DNA of 64,000 nt from Rhodobacteraceae bacterium Alg231-04 (GCA_900143635.1 FREY01000002.1:256429-320428); one strand, 5' to 3'; counted from the first letter of the stretch, positions 46,161 to 56,153 are shown. Made by a program: numbers and translations. The notes: a model not told the origin generated them from the sequence alone.

Positions 46161-48021
46161 TCCGGCTTATGACGTGATTGTAGTGGGTGGCGGCCATGCC
46201 GGCACCGAAGCGGCCCATGCCGCCGCCCGCATGGGTGTTCGCACGGCGCTGATCACCCTGAAACGCGCAGATATTGGGGTCATGTCCTGCAACCCCGCTA
46301 TAGGTGGTCTTGGCAAGGGGCATTTGGTCCGAGAGATCGATGCCATGGATGGGATCATGGGGCGGGTCTCTGACCTTGCCGGTATCCAGTTTCGTCTTCT
46401 CAACCGACGCAAAGGCCCGGCGGTGCAGGGTCCACGAGCGCAGGCAGACCGGGCGATCTATCGCCGGGAAATGCTGGCCGCGACTGAAACGCAGGAAAAT
46501 CTCGATATCATCGAAGGTGAAGTTGCAGACTTTTTAATGCAGGGCAATACCGTTGCCGGCGTCACTTTGGCCGACGGGAGTGAAATTTCCAGTCAGAAGG
46601 TCATCCTCACTTCCGGCACTTTTTTGCGCGGTGTCATTCATATCGGCGATGTCTCGCGACCTGGCGGTCGGATGGGGGATCGCCCATCCATTAAGCTGGC
46701 CGAGCGGCTGGACTCCTTCAATCTGCCTCTTGGGCGTCTCAAAACCGGTACTCCACCAAGGCTGGATGGGCGAACCATAAACTGGGCGGATCTTGACGTT
46801 CAGCCGGGTGACGACGATCCGGTTCTCTTTTCCTTTCTGTCGAAATCGGTCCATGCGCCGCAAATCTCCTGTGGGATCACCCACACGAATGAAAAGACCC
46901 ATCATATCATTCGCGACAATCTGGATCGCTCTGCGATGTACGGCGGCCATATTGATGGTGTGGGCCCCAGATACTGCCCCTCGATCGAGGACAAGATCGT
47001 TCGCTTTGCCGATAAGACCTCTCATCAGATCTTTTTGGAGCCCGAAGGTGCAACCGATCACACGGTCTATCCAAATGGGATTTCCACCAGCCTTCCGCAG
47101 GACGTGCAAGAGGACTATGTGCACTCCATCTTCGGACTGGAGAAGGCTGTGATCCTTCAGCCTGGATATGCCATTGAATATGATTACGTTGATCCGCGGG
47201 CATTGAGCCTGGAACTGGCCCTGAAGGATGTGCCTGGGCTATATCTGGCGGGTCAAATCAATGGCACAACAGGATATGAGGAGGCCGCCGCGCAGGGTTT
47301 GGTGGCTGGCTTGAATGCTGCGCTTGAATGTCAGGGCAGGGCGCCCGCAGCCTTTAGCAGATCCAACAGCTATATCGGTGTGATGATCGACGATCTTACC
47401 ACCAATGGTGTTGCGGAACCCTATCGCATGTTTACGTCACGGGCGGAGTTTCGGCTTTCGCTTCGGGCTGACAATGCAGACCAGCGTTTGACTCCACTGG
47501 CGCTGGAACTGGGCTGTGCTGAAGCGGAGCGGGATCGGGCGTTTGGTGACAAAATGGACCGGCTGACATCGGCGCGGGATGTGTTGTCACAGGAGACTTT
47601 CACACCAAAGCAGATTTTGGAATCGGGAATTCGAATCAATCAGGATGGCACCCGGCGAACTGGCCTGGATGTTCTTGCTTTTCCGGATGTGTGTTTTGAA
47701 GACTTGCTGCCATTGTTTGACGGTCTTTCGGACACCGATGATGAAACGCGCCGTCAGCTGGAGCGCGATGCGCTCTATGCAAATTACATCGCCCGCCAGC
47801 AGAGAGAGATTTCTGCAATGAAACGCGATGAAGGGTATAAAATACCCAGTGATTTCATCTATCCGGAGGTCAATGGGCTTTCGAATGAATTGCAGAGCAA
47901 GTTGACGGCCGCACGGCCGGAAACATTGGCGCAAGCTGCACGGATAGAAGGGATGACGCCGGCAGCACTGGCCTTGATCCTTGCCCGTTTACGTCGTCAA
48001 TCAGCGGAGAAGAGCGCGTGA
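46153..48021 (+). CDS. mnmG: tRNA uridine-5-carboxymethylaminomethyl modification enzyme MnmG (GidA)
   Basis: MnmG is the FAD-binding partner of MnmE. From the GTG at 46153 the protein has 622 residues, starting [17 protein letters not shown] with the FAD dinucleotide-binding motif; [17 protein letters not shown] is a family signature. The GTG at 46153 is chosen because GAGGAG ends 8 bases before it; the GTG at 46144 overlaps that site. The parS palindrome covers this start, so the protein-coding and centromere signals overlap. The stop overlaps the rsmG start. Confidence 0.95.
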   Translation: MKHPAYDVIVVGGGHAGTEAAHAAARMGVRTALITLKRADIGVMSCNPAIGGLGKGHLVREIDAMDGIMGRVSDLAGIQFRLLNRRKGPAVQGPRAQADRAIYRREMLAATETQENLDIIEGEVADFLMQGNTVAGVTLADGSEISSQKVILTSGTFLRGVIHIGDVSRPGGRMGDRPSIKLAERLDSFNLPLGRLKTGTPPRLDGRTINWADLDVQPGDDDPVLFSFLSKSVHAPQISCGITHTNEKTHHIIRDNLDRSAMYGGHIDGVGPRYCPSIEDKIVRFADKTSHQIFLEPEGATDHTVYPNGISTSLPQDVQEDYVHSIFGLEKAVILQPGYAIEYDYVDPRALSLELALKDVPGLYLAGQINGTTGYEEAAAQGLVAGLNAALECQGRAPAAFSRSNSYIGVMIDDLTTNGVAEPYRMFTSRAEFRLSLRADNADQRLTPLALELGCAEAERDRAFGDKMDRLTSARDVLSQETFTPKQILESGIRINQDGTRRTGLDVLAFPDVCFEDLLPLFDGLSDTDDETRRQLERDALYANYIARQQREISAMKRDEGYKIPSDFIYPEVNGLSNELQSKLTAARPETLAQAARIEGMTPAALALILARLRRQSAEKSA

Positions 48022-48638
48022 CACCAACTGAATTGCTGTCCGATCTAAATGTTTCACGTGAAACAGTGGAGCGTCTGGAGGCATATGACGCGGTTCTCCG
48101 GAAGTGGAATCCCAAGATCAATCTGGTGTCGCGCAACAGTCTGGCTGATCTGTGGACGCGGCATATCCTGGATTCAGTCCAGGTTTTTCGGTGCATCGAC
48201 TCACCCAAGGGAAAATGGGTTGATATTGGCAGCGGCGGCGGCTTTCCCGGATTGGTGATTGCGGCGCTGGCTGCAGAGGAAGCACCGGAGCTTTCGGTAA
48301 CGCTGATTGAAAGCGATCAAAGAAAATCCGCCTTTCTGCGTGCGGCAGCGCGGGAGTGTGGGGTGAAAATCACAGTTCTGAGCAAGCGAATTGAGCAGGC
48401 GGAACCTCAGAATGCTGATGTTTTGTCGGCGCGGGCCTTGGCAGATCTGCCTATGCTTCTTGAATTTTCTGAACAGCATTTGAAACCGGAAGGGACCGCA
48501 TTGTTCCCAAAAGGGGCGAGCTGGAAAAAAGAAGTGGATAACTCTCTCCAGCATTGGCGTTTTGATGCTGAACCGATTATTAGTCGGACAGACCCCGATG
48601 CTGTAGTTCTAAAGCTCAAAGGAATCTTGCGTGTCTGA
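48018..48638 (+). CDS. rsmG: 16S rRNA m7G527 methyltransferase RsmG (GidB)
   Basis: RsmG methylates G527 of 16S rRNA at N7. The 206-residue protein has the family's [12 protein letters not shown]-like segment ([13 protein letters not shown]), the SAM motif [13 protein letters not shown] and [14 protein letters not shown]. It starts with a GTG that overlaps the mnmG stop, and carries parS site 2 near its start. parA follows with an 8-bp overlap. Confidence 0.97.
   Translation: MTPTELLSDLNVSRETVERLEAYDAVLRKWNPKINLVSRNSLADLWTRHILDSVQVFRCIDSPKGKWVDIGSGGGFPGLVIAALAAEEAPELSVTLIESDQRKSAFLRAAARECGVKITVLSKRIEQAEPQNADVLSARALADLPMLLEFSEQHLKPEGTALFPKGASWKKEVDNSLQHWRFDAEPIISRTDPDAVVLKLKGILRV
48050..48065. 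other. parS centromere site 2
   Basis: A second perfect TGTTTCACGTGAAACA lies 32 bp into rsmG, 1.9 kb from site 1 and about 0.6 kb before parA. It codes for residues near NVSRETVE. Confidence 0.95.
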
Positions 48639-49440
48639 TCTTTCTCGCCCTTCTGGACCCCGAATTATTGCGGTAGCCAATCAAAAGGGCGGAGTTGGCA
48701 AGACAACAACGGCGATCAACCTGGCTGCCAGCTTGGTAGATGCGGGAATGCGGGTTCTGGTGGTGGATCTGGATCCGCAGGGAAATGCCTCAACCGGTTT
48801 GGGTATTGATGCTGCGGATCGTGATACCACGGTCTACGACCTTTTGATTGACGATGCGCCGCTGAGCGAAGTGGTGCGCGAGACCGAGATCGATAATCTG
48901 AGCATTATTCCGGCGACCGTTGACCTCAGCTCTGCGGATATTGAACTGATTTCCAATGAAAAGCGGAGTTTTCTCCTGCATGACGCGCTTCGCCAGACGG
49001 CGATGGATGCCTATGCTTGGGACTATGTACTGATCGATTGCCCGCCATCGCTGAACCTGTTGACGGTCAATGCGATGATTGCTGCGCATTCTGTTCTTAT
49101 ACCGCTGCAGAGTGAGTTCTTTGCATTGGAAGGGGTGTCCCAATTGATGCTGACGATTCGCGAGGTGCGCCAATCGGCGAATCCCCAGCTGCGAATCGAA
49201 GGAATCGTTCTGACAATGTACGACAGGCGCAACAACCTCTCCCAGCAGGTCGAGCAGGATGCGCGCGACAATCTGGGCGATCTGGTGTTTGACACAAAAA
49301 TCCCGCGCAATGTTCGGGTCAGCGAGGCGCCGTCTTATGCGCTTCCGGTCTTGCAATATGATCCGCAGTCGCAGGGGGCCAAGGCATATTTGGCCCTTGC
49401 TGACGAGTTGATCGCGAAAAATCAAACCCTGGCCGCCTAA
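48631..49440 (+). CDS. parA: Chromosome-partitioning ATPase ParA
   Basis: ParA is the ATPase that moves ParB-parS complexes to separate daughter origins. The 269-residue protein has the deviant Walker A KGGVGKTT at 19-26, the DLDPQGNAST segment and IDCPPSLNLLTVNAM. It begins with a GTG inside the rsmG end and is followed by parB after 14 bp. Confidence 0.97.
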   Translation: MSDLSRPSGPRIIAVANQKGGVGKTTTAINLAASLVDAGMRVLVVDLDPQGNASTGLGIDAADRDTTVYDLLIDDAPLSEVVRETEIDNLSIIPATVDLSSADIELISNEKRSFLLHDALRQTAMDAYAWDYVLIDCPPSLNLLTVNAMIAAHSVLIPLQSEFFALEGVSQLMLTIREVRQSANPQLRIEGIVLTMYDRRNNLSQQVEQDARDNLGDLVFDTKIPRNVRVSEAPSYALPVLQYDPQSQGAKAYLALADELIAKNQTLAA

Positions 49441-49454
49441 AGGGGAGAGCAGAC

Positions 49455-50357
49455 ATGGCAGAAAAGAAGACGAAACCGCGCGGGTTGGGCCGTGGATTGT
49501 CGGCATTGATGGCCGATGTGGCCCCTGAGGCGCTGTCGTCACCGCGCGAGGGTGCATCCGCCCCGCGTCGGCCGGATATGATGGTGCCGATAGAAAAGGT
49601 GATCGCCAACCCGGATCAGCCGCGCCGCCAGTTCTTGCAGGAAGATCTGGATGATCTTACGGCCTCGGTTAAGGAAAAAGGCGTCATTCAGCCGCTGATC
49701 GTGCGGCCGCGCGATGGCGGCATGTATGAGATCGTTGCCGGTGAACGCCGCTGGCGAGCCTCGCAAGCGGCGCAGCTGCATGAAATTCCTGTCATCATCC
49801 GTGAGTATTCGGATGTCGAGGTTCTGGAAGTCGCGCTGATTGAAAACATTCAGCGGTCGGATCTGAATGCGCTGGAAGAGGCGCAAAGCTATAAAATGCT
49901 GATGGATCGCTTTGGCCATACACAGGAACGCATGGCCGAAGCGCTTGGTAAAAGCCGCAGCCATATCGCCAACCTGGTGCGTCTTCTGCATTTGCCGGAG
50001 GATGTTCAGAACCTGGTGAATGAGCGGAAACTGTCTGCGGGCCATGCGCGGGCACTTATTACCACGGACAATGCCTCAGAGATTGCGCAGAAGATTGTGA
50101 AAAGCGGCCTGTCCGTGCGCGCGACCGAGGCACTGGTAAAGAAGTCTGCGGCAGGAGATACAGCCAAGCCGGCTGCAAAACCGCGGGCGTCGCGTGATAA
50201 GGATGCTGATACAATTGCCTTGGAAGGCGATCTGTCGGCGATGTTGCAGATGAAAGTCTCCATTGATCATCAGGCTGGCGCGGAAAACGGATCGATCACG
50301 ATTTCCTATAAGTCTCTGGATCAGCTGGACGAGCTGTGCGGCATTCTCAGCCGTTAG
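49455..50357 (+). CDS. parB: Chromosome-partitioning protein ParB
   Basis: ParB loads on parS as a CTP-dependent clamp and spreads to form the segregation complex. The 300-residue protein has a basic N-terminus (PRGLGRGLSALM), the ParB/CTP-binding core with GERRWRASQAA, the helix-turn-helix (MAEALGKSRSHIANLVRLL) and a C-terminal dimer domain. Both parS sites upstream should be its targets. Confidence 0.97.
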   Translation: MAEKKTKPRGLGRGLSALMADVAPEALSSPREGASAPRRPDMMVPIEKVIANPDQPRRQFLQEDLDDLTASVKEKGVIQPLIVRPRDGGMYEIVAGERRWRASQAAQLHEIPVIIREYSDVEVLEVALIENIQRSDLNALEEAQSYKMLMDRFGHTQERMAEALGKSRSHIANLVRLLHLPEDVQNLVNERKLSAGHARALITTDNASEIAQKIVKSGLSVRATEALVKKSAAGDTAKPAAKPRASRDKDADTIALEGDLSAMLQMKVSIDHQAGAENGSITISYKSLDQLDELCGILSR

Positions 50358-50703
50358 GGCGGGTCCAGATAAAGATCAGCACGCAGGACAGCACCACCGA
50401 TTGAATGATCAATACAGTGGTTGGCGCGCCAAGGATCAATGACAAACCAAACACGGCGGCAATCGACAAGGTTGCCGCCTTTTTTGCGCGTGGTCGGATT
50501 GACCCGGAGCTTTGCCAATCGCTGATCATCGGGCCGAAGATGTTGTGTTCGAGAATCCAGTTGTGCAGCCGTTCAGAAGATTGGGCGAAGAAAAATGCCG
50601 CGAGGAGCAGGAAGGGCACCGTGGGCAGAAGCGGAAGAACGATGCCAACGACGGCCAATGCGACGCAGAGAAGACCCAGTCCGGCAAACAAATATCGCAT
50701 CAT
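50347..50703 (-). CDS. DUF454 (YbaN-like) inner membrane protein
   Basis: The 118-residue protein has an N-terminal helix, the conserved LPLLPTVPFLLLAAFFFAQS and SERLHNWILEHNIFGP of DUF454, and two C-terminal helices. The family's function is unknown. The gene end overlaps parB by 11 bp tail to tail, and its start lies directly after hemW on the same strand. Confidence 0.9.
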   Translation of the reverse strand: MMRYLFAGLGLLCVALAVVGIVLPLLPTVPFLLLAAFFFAQSSERLHNWILEHNIFGPMISDWQSSGSIRPRAKKAATLSIAAVFGLSLILGAPTTVLIIQSVVLSCVLIFIWTRPNG

Positions 50704-50704
50704 A

Positions 50705-51859
50705 TCAATCCATCAATAGTTCACGCAGCACCGCATTCAGGACAGCGCGGCCCTGATCGGTGGCGGCAAGTGTTGTGCCAGATACTGTCACCATGCCAAG
50801 TTCCTGCAGGTGTGACAGCCGGTTCGAATCGATTCTATTGCCGGAAAGAGACTCGAATCGGGCCATATTTAGCCCTTGGCTGAGTCGCATCCCCATCATC
50901 AGCTGTTCTACGGCTGCATCTTGACTTGTCAGGGCGCTGCGCAGCGATTCCCCATTTCCCTTGGAGACGGCGTCTAGCCATGCGCCCGGTGCGAGATGAC
51001 ATTCGGTGGCATAGCGGATCCCGTTAAGGGTTAGCCGCCCGTGGGCGCCGGGGCCGATGCCGACGTAGTCGCCGTAACGCCAATAGACCAGATTGTGCAG
51101 GGACTCAGCGCCGGGGCGGGCGTGATTGGAAATCTCGTAGCCCGGCATTCCATGGGCAGCAGTGACCTCCTGGGTGACCAGATACATGTCGGCAGAGGTG
51201 TCTTCGGTGGGCAGATTGCGAAGTTTGCCACGGGCATAGCGGTCACCAAAGGCGGTGCCGTCCTCGATCGTCAGCTGATAGAGCGACAGGTGGTCGATCG
51301 CCATCGACAGCGCCTCGGAAAGCTCCTGCCGCCAGGCCTCCAGTGTTTGGCCCTGACGGGCATAGATCAGATCAAAGCTGACCCGTTTGAAACAGTCGCG
51401 GGCGACGTCAAAGGCAGAACGGGCTTCGGCAACGCTGTGGATGCGGCCCAGCCGGCGCAGATCTCCGTCGTTCAGCGCCTGAATGCCCATCGAGATGCGG
51501 TTGACGCCGCCGTCGCGGTAACCTGCAAAGCGCCCGGCCTCAACTGAACCGGGGTTGGCCTCCAGGGTAATCTCGATGTCATTGGCAAAGGGCCAGTGGC
51601 TGCGGGCGGCCTCGATCACAGCTGCAACCGTATCCGGATGCATCAGCGACGGCGTGCCGCCGCCAAAGAAGATGGAGTTCAAAACCCGGCCCGGAACCTC
51701 TTGCGCGATGCGCTCAAGCTCTCTCAGATAGGCTCTAACCCATATCTTCTGGTCTATATTGGCGGTGACATGGCTGTTGAAGTCGCAATAGGGGCATTTG
51801 GCCTGACAAAAGGGCCAATGCACATAGAGGCCAAAGCCCCCGTTGCGCCAGTCATCCAC
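50705..51859 (-). CDS. hemW: Radical SAM heme chaperone HemW
   Basis: HemW binds heme and helps insert it into respiratory enzymes; it is related to HemN but is not a coproporphyrinogen oxidase. The 384-residue protein has YVHWPFCQAKCPYCDF with the cluster cysteines C18, C22 and C25, and SIFFGGGTPSLM. It starts at a GTG inside the end of rdgB, giving an 8-bp overlap and an rph-rdgB-hemW-ybaN series. Confidence 0.94.
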   Translation of the reverse strand: MDDWRNGGFGLYVHWPFCQAKCPYCDFNSHVTANIDQKIWVRAYLRELERIAQEVPGRVLNSIFFGGGTPSLMHPDTVAAVIEAARSHWPFANDIEITLEANPGSVEAGRFAGYRDGGVNRISMGIQALNDGDLRRLGRIHSVAEARSAFDVARDCFKRVSFDLIYARQGQTLEAWRQELSEALSMAIDHLSLYQLTIEDGTAFGDRYARGKLRNLPTEDTSADMYLVTQEVTAAHGMPGYEISNHARPGAESLHNLVYWRYGDYVGIGPGAHGRLTLNGIRYATECHLAPGAWLDAVSKGNGESLRSALTSQDAAVEQLMMGMRLSQGLNMARFESLSGNRIDSNRLSHLQELGMVTVSGTTLAATDQGRAVLNAVLRELLMD

Positions 51860-52466
51860 CGAAGCAGCCCGTCACAAAGGCGCGCACAGCACGGCCGCGG
51901 TGGCTGATCTTGTTCTTTTCCCAGCGGTCCATTTCGGCGCAGGTCTGATCATGCCCGTCGGGCTGGAACATCGGATCATAGCCAAAGCCATCGGCGCCAC
52001 GGATCGGCCAGACCAACTGGCCGGGCATCACGCCTTCGAAAACTTCGTCGTGACCATCGGGCCATGCCATGACCAACGTGCAGCGAAACTGCGCTGTGCG
52101 GGGCTGGGGGGCGTTCAGTGCGTCCAGTTCGGTATTGGCACGGGTCATGGCCATCATGAAGTCACGCCCATCTCCGGTTTCGGCCCAATCGGCGGTATAG
52201 ACACCGGGCGCGCCCCCCAATGCGTCGATGGTGATGCCGGAATCATCTGACAGCGCGGGCAGGCCGGTGGCCTTGGCCGCGGCATGGGCCTTGATGCGGG
52301 CATTGCCGACAAAGGTGTCTTCGGTCTCTTCCGGCTCGGCCAGGTTCATCTCGGCTGCGCCAACAACCTCGGCCCCAAAGGGAGAGAGGAGATGCACCAT
52401 CTCCTCCAGCTTGCCCTTGTTGTGAGTGGCAAGCACCAGCTTGCCACCCTCGAACTTGCGGGTCAT
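51852..52466 (-). CDS. rdgB: dITP/XTP pyrophosphatase RdgB
   Basis: RdgB removes non-canonical purine triphosphates such as dITP and XTP. The 204-residue protein has [34 protein letters not shown]-like sequence and the [11 protein letters not shown] motif. The start overlaps the rph stop. Confidence 0.96.
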   Translation of the reverse strand: MTRKFEGGKLVLATHNKGKLEEMVHLLSPFGAEVVGAAEMNLAEPEETEDTFVGNARIKAHAAAKATGLPALSDDSGITIDALGGAPGVYTADWAETGDGRDFMMAMTRANTELDALNAPQPRTAQFRCTLVMAWPDGHDEVFEGVMPGQLVWPIRGADGFGYDPMFQPDGHDQTCAEMDRWEKNKISHRGRAVRAFVTGCFGG

Positions 52467-53176
52467 GCGCAGGCGGCCTTCTGCATTTCGGCCAGCTCGC
52501 CCACACCTTTTTCGGCCAGATCCATCAGCTGGTTCATCTGGTCGCGGCTGAAGACAGAGCCTTCGGCGGACATCTGTACTTCGATCAGCTTGCCCGATCC
52601 GGTCATGATGAAGTTGCCATCAACGCCGGCCTCGGAATCTTCCGGGTAGTCCAGATCCAGCAGCGGCTGGCCGGCATAGATGCCGCAGGATACGGCGGCA
52701 ACGGGATCAACCAGCGGGTCCATTTTGACGTCGCCGGTTTTCATCAGCTTGTTCACCGCAAGGCGCAGCGCAACCCAGCCGCCGGTGATCGACGCACAGC
52801 GGGTGCCACCATCGGCCTGCAGCACGTCACAGTCGACGGTGATCTGACGCTCACCCAGGGCGGCGCGGTCCACGCCGGCACGCAGGGCGCGACCGATCAG
52901 ACGCTGGATTTCAACGGTGCGGCCGCCTTGCTTGCCGGCAGCGGCCTCGCGGCGCATCCGGGTGTTGGTGGCGCGGGGCAGCATGCCGTATTCGGCCGTG
53001 ACCCAGCCCAGGCCCGAACCTTTGATGAATTTCGGCACCCGGTCTTCGATGGTGGCGGTGCACAGAACGTGGGTCTCGCCCATCTTGATCAGGCAGGAGC
53101 CTTCGGCGTGTTTGGTAAAGCCGGTCTCGATCGACACGGCGCGCATTTCATTCAGGGCTCGTCCGGAAGGGCGCAT
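52463..53176 (-). CDS. rph: Ribonuclease PH
   Basis: RNase PH trims tRNA 3' ends with phosphate. The 237-residue protein starts [12 protein letters not shown] and has the phosphate site [18 protein letters not shown] and [15 protein letters not shown], all near consensus. It opens the minus series with rdgB, hemW and ybaN, and is divergent from hrcA. Confidence 0.97.
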   Translation of the reverse strand: MRPSGRALNEMRAVSIETGFTKHAEGSCLIKMGETHVLCTATIEDRVPKFIKGSGLGWVTAEYGMLPRATNTRMRREAAAGKQGGRTVEIQRLIGRALRAGVDRAALGERQITVDCDVLQADGGTRCASITGGWVALRLAVNKLMKTGDVKMDPLVDPVAAVSCGIYAGQPLLDLDYPEDSEAGVDGNFIMTGSGKLIEVQMSAEGSVFSRDQMNQLMDLAEKGVGELAEMQKAACA

Positions 53177-53240
53177 GATTGATATCCTTTGATTGGCTTG
53201 TTGTCGGGATAGACCTGCCCGGCGAATGGGGCAAGCCTGA

Positions 53241-53268
53241 TTGACCTTTCCGGTGAAGGCTCTTTAAT
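53241..53268 (+). promoter_or_regulatory. Candidate housekeeping promoter of hrcA-grpE
   Basis: TTGACC (53241-53246) and TTTAAT (53263-53268) are 16 bases apart and each match five of six bases of the sigma-70 consensus. They lie 45 bp before the hrcA ATG. No CIRCE palindrome is seen here. Confidence 0.55.
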
Positions 53269-53312
53269 GACAAAGGGGCGGCAAATGGCCTAAGATCAGC
53301 GCCGGTGAGAGC

Positions 53313-54377
53313 ATGAGCGACAGCAGTAAGATCCTTGATGACATGAACGACCGCTCGCGCGAGGTGTTTCGCGCGGTGGTGGAAAGCTATCTGGACAATG
53401 GTGATCCGGTCGGCAGTCGCACGCTGACCCGCACGCTGAACGAAAAGGTCAGCGCCGCAACGATCCGCAATGTGATGCAGGATCTTGAATTTCTTGGCCT
53501 GCTGGACAGCCCGCATATCAGCGCCGGACGTATTCCCACCCAGATGGGTCTGCGGATGTTTGTTGACGGGCTGCTGGAAGTGGGCGATCTGGGCGCCACC
53601 GACCGCGAGAAGATCGATGCTACACTGGGCAGCAATACCGCTGATGTGGGCGGGATGCTGGACCGGGTTGGGTCGGCTTTGTCCGGGGTCACCCATGGGG
53701 CCTCGCTGGTTTTGACGCCCAAGCACGAGGCTGAAATCCGCCATATCGAATTTGTCTCTCTGGCGCATGACCGCGCTTTGGTGGTTTTGGTGTTTTCGGA
53801 TGGCCACGTCGAGAACCGCATTTTCACGCCGCCACCGGGACAGACACCATCCTCGATGCGCGAGGCCGCCAATTTCCTCAACGCACTGGTCGAGGGGCGC
53901 ACGCTGAGCAACGTGCAGGGCATGATGAAAAAGGAAATTGCCGCGCGCCGCCAGGAGATCGACACGCTGGCCCATTCGATGATCGAAAGCGGGCTGGCTG
54001 CCTGGGAGGATGAGGGCGAGGATCATGCGCGTCTGATCGTGCGGGGCCGGGCGAATCTTTTGGGCGACGGTGAGGGCGTCGAGGAGCTGGAGCGCATTCG
54101 CAGCCTGTTTGACGACCTTGAGCGCAAGCGGGACATTGCCGAATTTCTGGAACTGACCGAGGAAGGCGACGGTGTGCGCATTTTTATCGGCTCAGAGAAC
54201 AAACTTTTCTCACTTTCGGGTTCCTCTCTGGTGGTGTCTCCCTATATGAACGCTGATCGAAAGATCATCGGCGCGGTGGGTGTCATCGGCCCCACGCGCC
54301 TTAACTACGGACGGATTGTGCCGATTGTGGATTACACGGCACAACTGGTCGGGAAACTGCTTTCCGACCGGAGCTAG
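53313..54377 (+). CDS. hrcA: Heat-inducible transcription repressor HrcA
   Basis: HrcA binds CIRCE elements and represses groE or dnaK genes. The 354-residue protein has the winged helix (PVGSRTLTRTLNEKVSAATI), and a late GAVGVIGPTRLNYGRIVPIV. grpE follows after 9 bp, the usual hrcA-grpE pair. No CIRCE is present upstream, so its targets are elsewhere. Confidence 0.95.
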   Translation: MSDSSKILDDMNDRSREVFRAVVESYLDNGDPVGSRTLTRTLNEKVSAATIRNVMQDLEFLGLLDSPHISAGRIPTQMGLRMFVDGLLEVGDLGATDREKIDATLGSNTADVGGMLDRVGSALSGVTHGASLVLTPKHEAEIRHIEFVSLAHDRALVVLVFSDGHVENRIFTPPPGQTPSSMREAANFLNALVEGRTLSNVQGMMKKEIAARRQEIDTLAHSMIESGLAAWEDEGEDHARLIVRGRANLLGDGEGVEELERIRSLFDDLERKRDIAEFLELTEEGDGVRIFIGSENKLFSLSGSSLVVSPYMNADRKIIGAVGVIGPTRLNYGRIVPIVDYTAQLVGKLLSDRS

Positions 54378-54386
54378 AGGTGAATT

Positions 54387-54947
54387 ATGGCTGAGCCCAA
54401 AAACGAAGAGTTTCTGGACGACATCGAAACTGCCGAGGCCGAGGCATTTGCCGAAGACATGGCTGAAATTGACGACGCTGAGCTGGAGCTGGACTCCCTG
54501 CGGGCCGAGCGTGACCAGTATAAGGACCGCTTTATGCGTGCCCTGGCGGATGCTGAGAACGCCCGCAAGCGCGGCGACAAGGCACGGCGTGATGCGGAAA
54601 ACTATGGTGGATCAAAACTGGCCCGCGACATGCTGCCGGTTTACGACAACATGAAACGCGCGCTTGAGGCGGCAACAGACGAACAGCGCGAGGTTTCGGC
54701 CGCGCTGATTGAAGGTGTTGAGCTGACCATGCGCGCCCTGCGCGGTGTGTTTGAAAAGCACGGCATCCGGGTGATCACGCCTGAGGTTGGCGACCGCTTT
54801 GATCCACAGGAACACGAAGCGATGTTTGAGGCCCCGGTGCCCGGCACCAAGGCCGGAGACATCATACAGGTGTCTGCCGAAGGCTTCATGATCCACGACC
54901 GCCTGCTGCGCCCGGCGCAGGTTGGGGTGTCATCTACACCGGCCTAA
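54387..54947 (+). CDS. grpE: Nucleotide exchange factor GrpE
   Basis: GrpE releases ADP from DnaK. The 186-residue protein has an acidic N-terminal region, a long helix (AERDQYKDRFMRALADAENARKR region), and the conserved GDRFDPQEHEAM and late VSAEGFMIHDRLLRPAQV. It is co-transcribed with hrcA and is followed by a strong terminator. Confidence 0.96.
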   Translation: MAEPKNEEFLDDIETAEAEAFAEDMAEIDDAELELDSLRAERDQYKDRFMRALADAENARKRGDKARRDAENYGGSKLARDMLPVYDNMKRALEAATDEQREVSAALIEGVELTMRALRGVFEKHGIRVITPEVGDRFDPQEHEAMFEAPVPGTKAGDIIQVSAEGFMIHDRLLRPAQVGVSSTPA

Positions 54948-54968
54948 ACAACCGTAAGGTTGTGTGTT

Positions 54969-54998
54969 AAAAAGCTCCCGGAATTCCGGGAGCTTTTT
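54969..54998 (+). terminator. Perfect 30-bp palindromic terminator after grpE
   Basis: AAAAAGCTCCCGG and CCGGGAGCTTTTT form a perfect 13-bp stem around AATT. It lies 21 bp after the grpE stop, and its right arm abuts the probable start of the TPM gene. Confidence 0.95.
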
Positions 54999-55001
54999 AT
55001 T

Positions 55002-56072
55002 TTGACCAGACTATTTCAACTTATTTCCGCGGCTCTGATGACCGCGCTTTTTTGTGGTCCGATGCAGGCGGCAGACTATCCCGATTACCGGGAAATCTAC
55101 GTCAATGATTTTGCCGGGCTGCTTGCGTCGCAGCAGGCGGATGAATTGCGAGAGAAGCTGAAGACGCTTCGCGACGTTCACGGTATTGAGTTTACCGTGG
55201 TGACGATCAGCCGGATGGCGGATCATGGTCACACCGGTGCGATTGAACCCTTTGCCACTGGATTGTTCAATCACTGGGGCATTGGCGATGCACAGCGCAA
55301 TGATGGTGTGATGCTGCTCGTGGCACGCCAGGACCGGAAGATGCGGATCGAAGTGGGCAGCGGCTATGGCAATACCAAAAATACGCCAATGCAGCGGATC
55401 ATCGACAATGAGATCCTGCCCGAATTCCGCAACGATCGCTATGCCGCGGGAATCTTAAACGGGGCGGATGCAGTTATTCGCGACCTGACCAGCGGCGGAT
55501 CAGCGGTAGAAGGGTCTGATCCAAAAATTCTGAGAGGTTGGGCCCGGATCTGGCACAGGTTTGAGCAGTTTGCGTTGGACAATTCCATGATGATCCTTGC
55601 ATCAATTTCGGCTGCCGGACTGTCGTTGGTGGCCGCAGGCCGCTTGTGGTTTCGCAGCAGCCCGCGCCACTGCCCGGTGGACGGAAGCCGGATGATCCGG
55701 CTGAGTGAAGCCATGGATGATGCCTATCTGGACAGCGGCCAACGGGTCGAAGAGCGGCTGAAAAGCAAGGACTACGATGTTTGGGATTGCCCGGACTGCA
55801 ATCATGTGACGGTCGAAGGCTATAAGGGCTGGTTTTCGCGAATGGGGGCCTGTCGGAGCTGTGGATACAGGACGTTGCAAGGCGATACGACGGTGCTGAC
55901 CCACGCCACAACCAGTTCAACCGGGTTGAAACGGATTGATTACCATTGCCATCATTGCAGCGACAGCTTTTCGGCAACGCGGATCATTCCTAAGAAATCC
56001 AAGAGTTCATCCTCGAGCAGCTCCTTTGGCGGTGGTTCTTCCTCGGGCGGTGGCGCCAGCGGCAGCTGGTAG
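55002..56072 (+). CDS. TPM-domain (YgcG-like) exported protein with zinc ribbons
   Basis: From the TTG at 55002 the protein has 356 residues: a signal peptide (TRLFQLISAALMTALFCGPMQA), a TPM domain (VNDFAGLLASQQADELREKL and MRIEVGSGYGNT), a membrane helix (about residues 190-212), cysteine-pair zinc ribbons (CPVDG, CPDCN, CRSCG, CHHC), and a Ser/Gly-rich tail ending GGGASGSW. TPM proteins occur in membrane protein quality control and photosystem repair, but the role of this architecture is unknown. GGGAG within the terminator arm is the likely ribosome-binding site; the alternative ATG at 55038 would lose part of the signal peptide. Confidence 0.85.
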   Translation: MTRLFQLISAALMTALFCGPMQAADYPDYREIYVNDFAGLLASQQADELREKLKTLRDVHGIEFTVVTISRMADHGHTGAIEPFATGLFNHWGIGDAQRNDGVMLLVARQDRKMRIEVGSGYGNTKNTPMQRIIDNEILPEFRNDRYAAGILNGADAVIRDLTSGGSAVEGSDPKILRGWARIWHRFEQFALDNSMMILASISAAGLSLVAAGRLWFRSSPRHCPVDGSRMIRLSEAMDDAYLDSGQRVEERLKSKDYDVWDCPDCNHVTVEGYKGWFSRMGACRSCGYRTLQGDTTVLTHATTSSTGLKRIDYHCHHCSDSFSATRIIPKKSKSSSSSSSFGGGSSSGGGASGSW

Positions 56073-56075
56073 GGG

Positions 56076-56093
56076 AGCACCCTCGCGGGTGCT
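56076..56093. terminator. Hairpin at the TPM gene end
   Basis: AGCACCC/GGGTGCT with a TCGC loop, three bases after the TPM stop. It is the left part of an intergenic element that continues as GCCTCCGGCGGGGATATTTGG. Confidence 0.6.
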
Positions 56094-56097
56094 GCCT

Positions 56098-56129
56098 CCG
56101 GCGGGGATATTTGGAGCAAGAGGAAAGGG
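56098..56129. repeat. Extragenic repeat element copy A
   Basis: The 32-bp stretch containing GATATTTGGAGCAAGAGG and ending GAAAGGG resembles the reverse complement of 63237-63268 (ATTT, AAGA and GAAAGGG shared). Both copies lie between converging genes. It is a candidate short extragenic repeat of Rhodobacteraceae. Confidence 0.5.
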
Positions 56130-56151
56130 CGGCCGGTTAATGGCCGCCTTT
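56124..56151. terminator. Bidirectional terminator between TPM gene and mutS
   Basis: AAAGGGCGGCC pairs with GGCCGCCTTT (one bulged G) with a GGTTAAT loop, three bases before the mutS stop codon on the opposite strand. Confidence 0.75.
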
Positions 56152-56153
56152 GT

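Noticed and set aside
53177-53312. CIRCE element upstream of hrcA
   Set aside because: No TTAGCACTC-N9-GAGTGCTAA palindrome is present.
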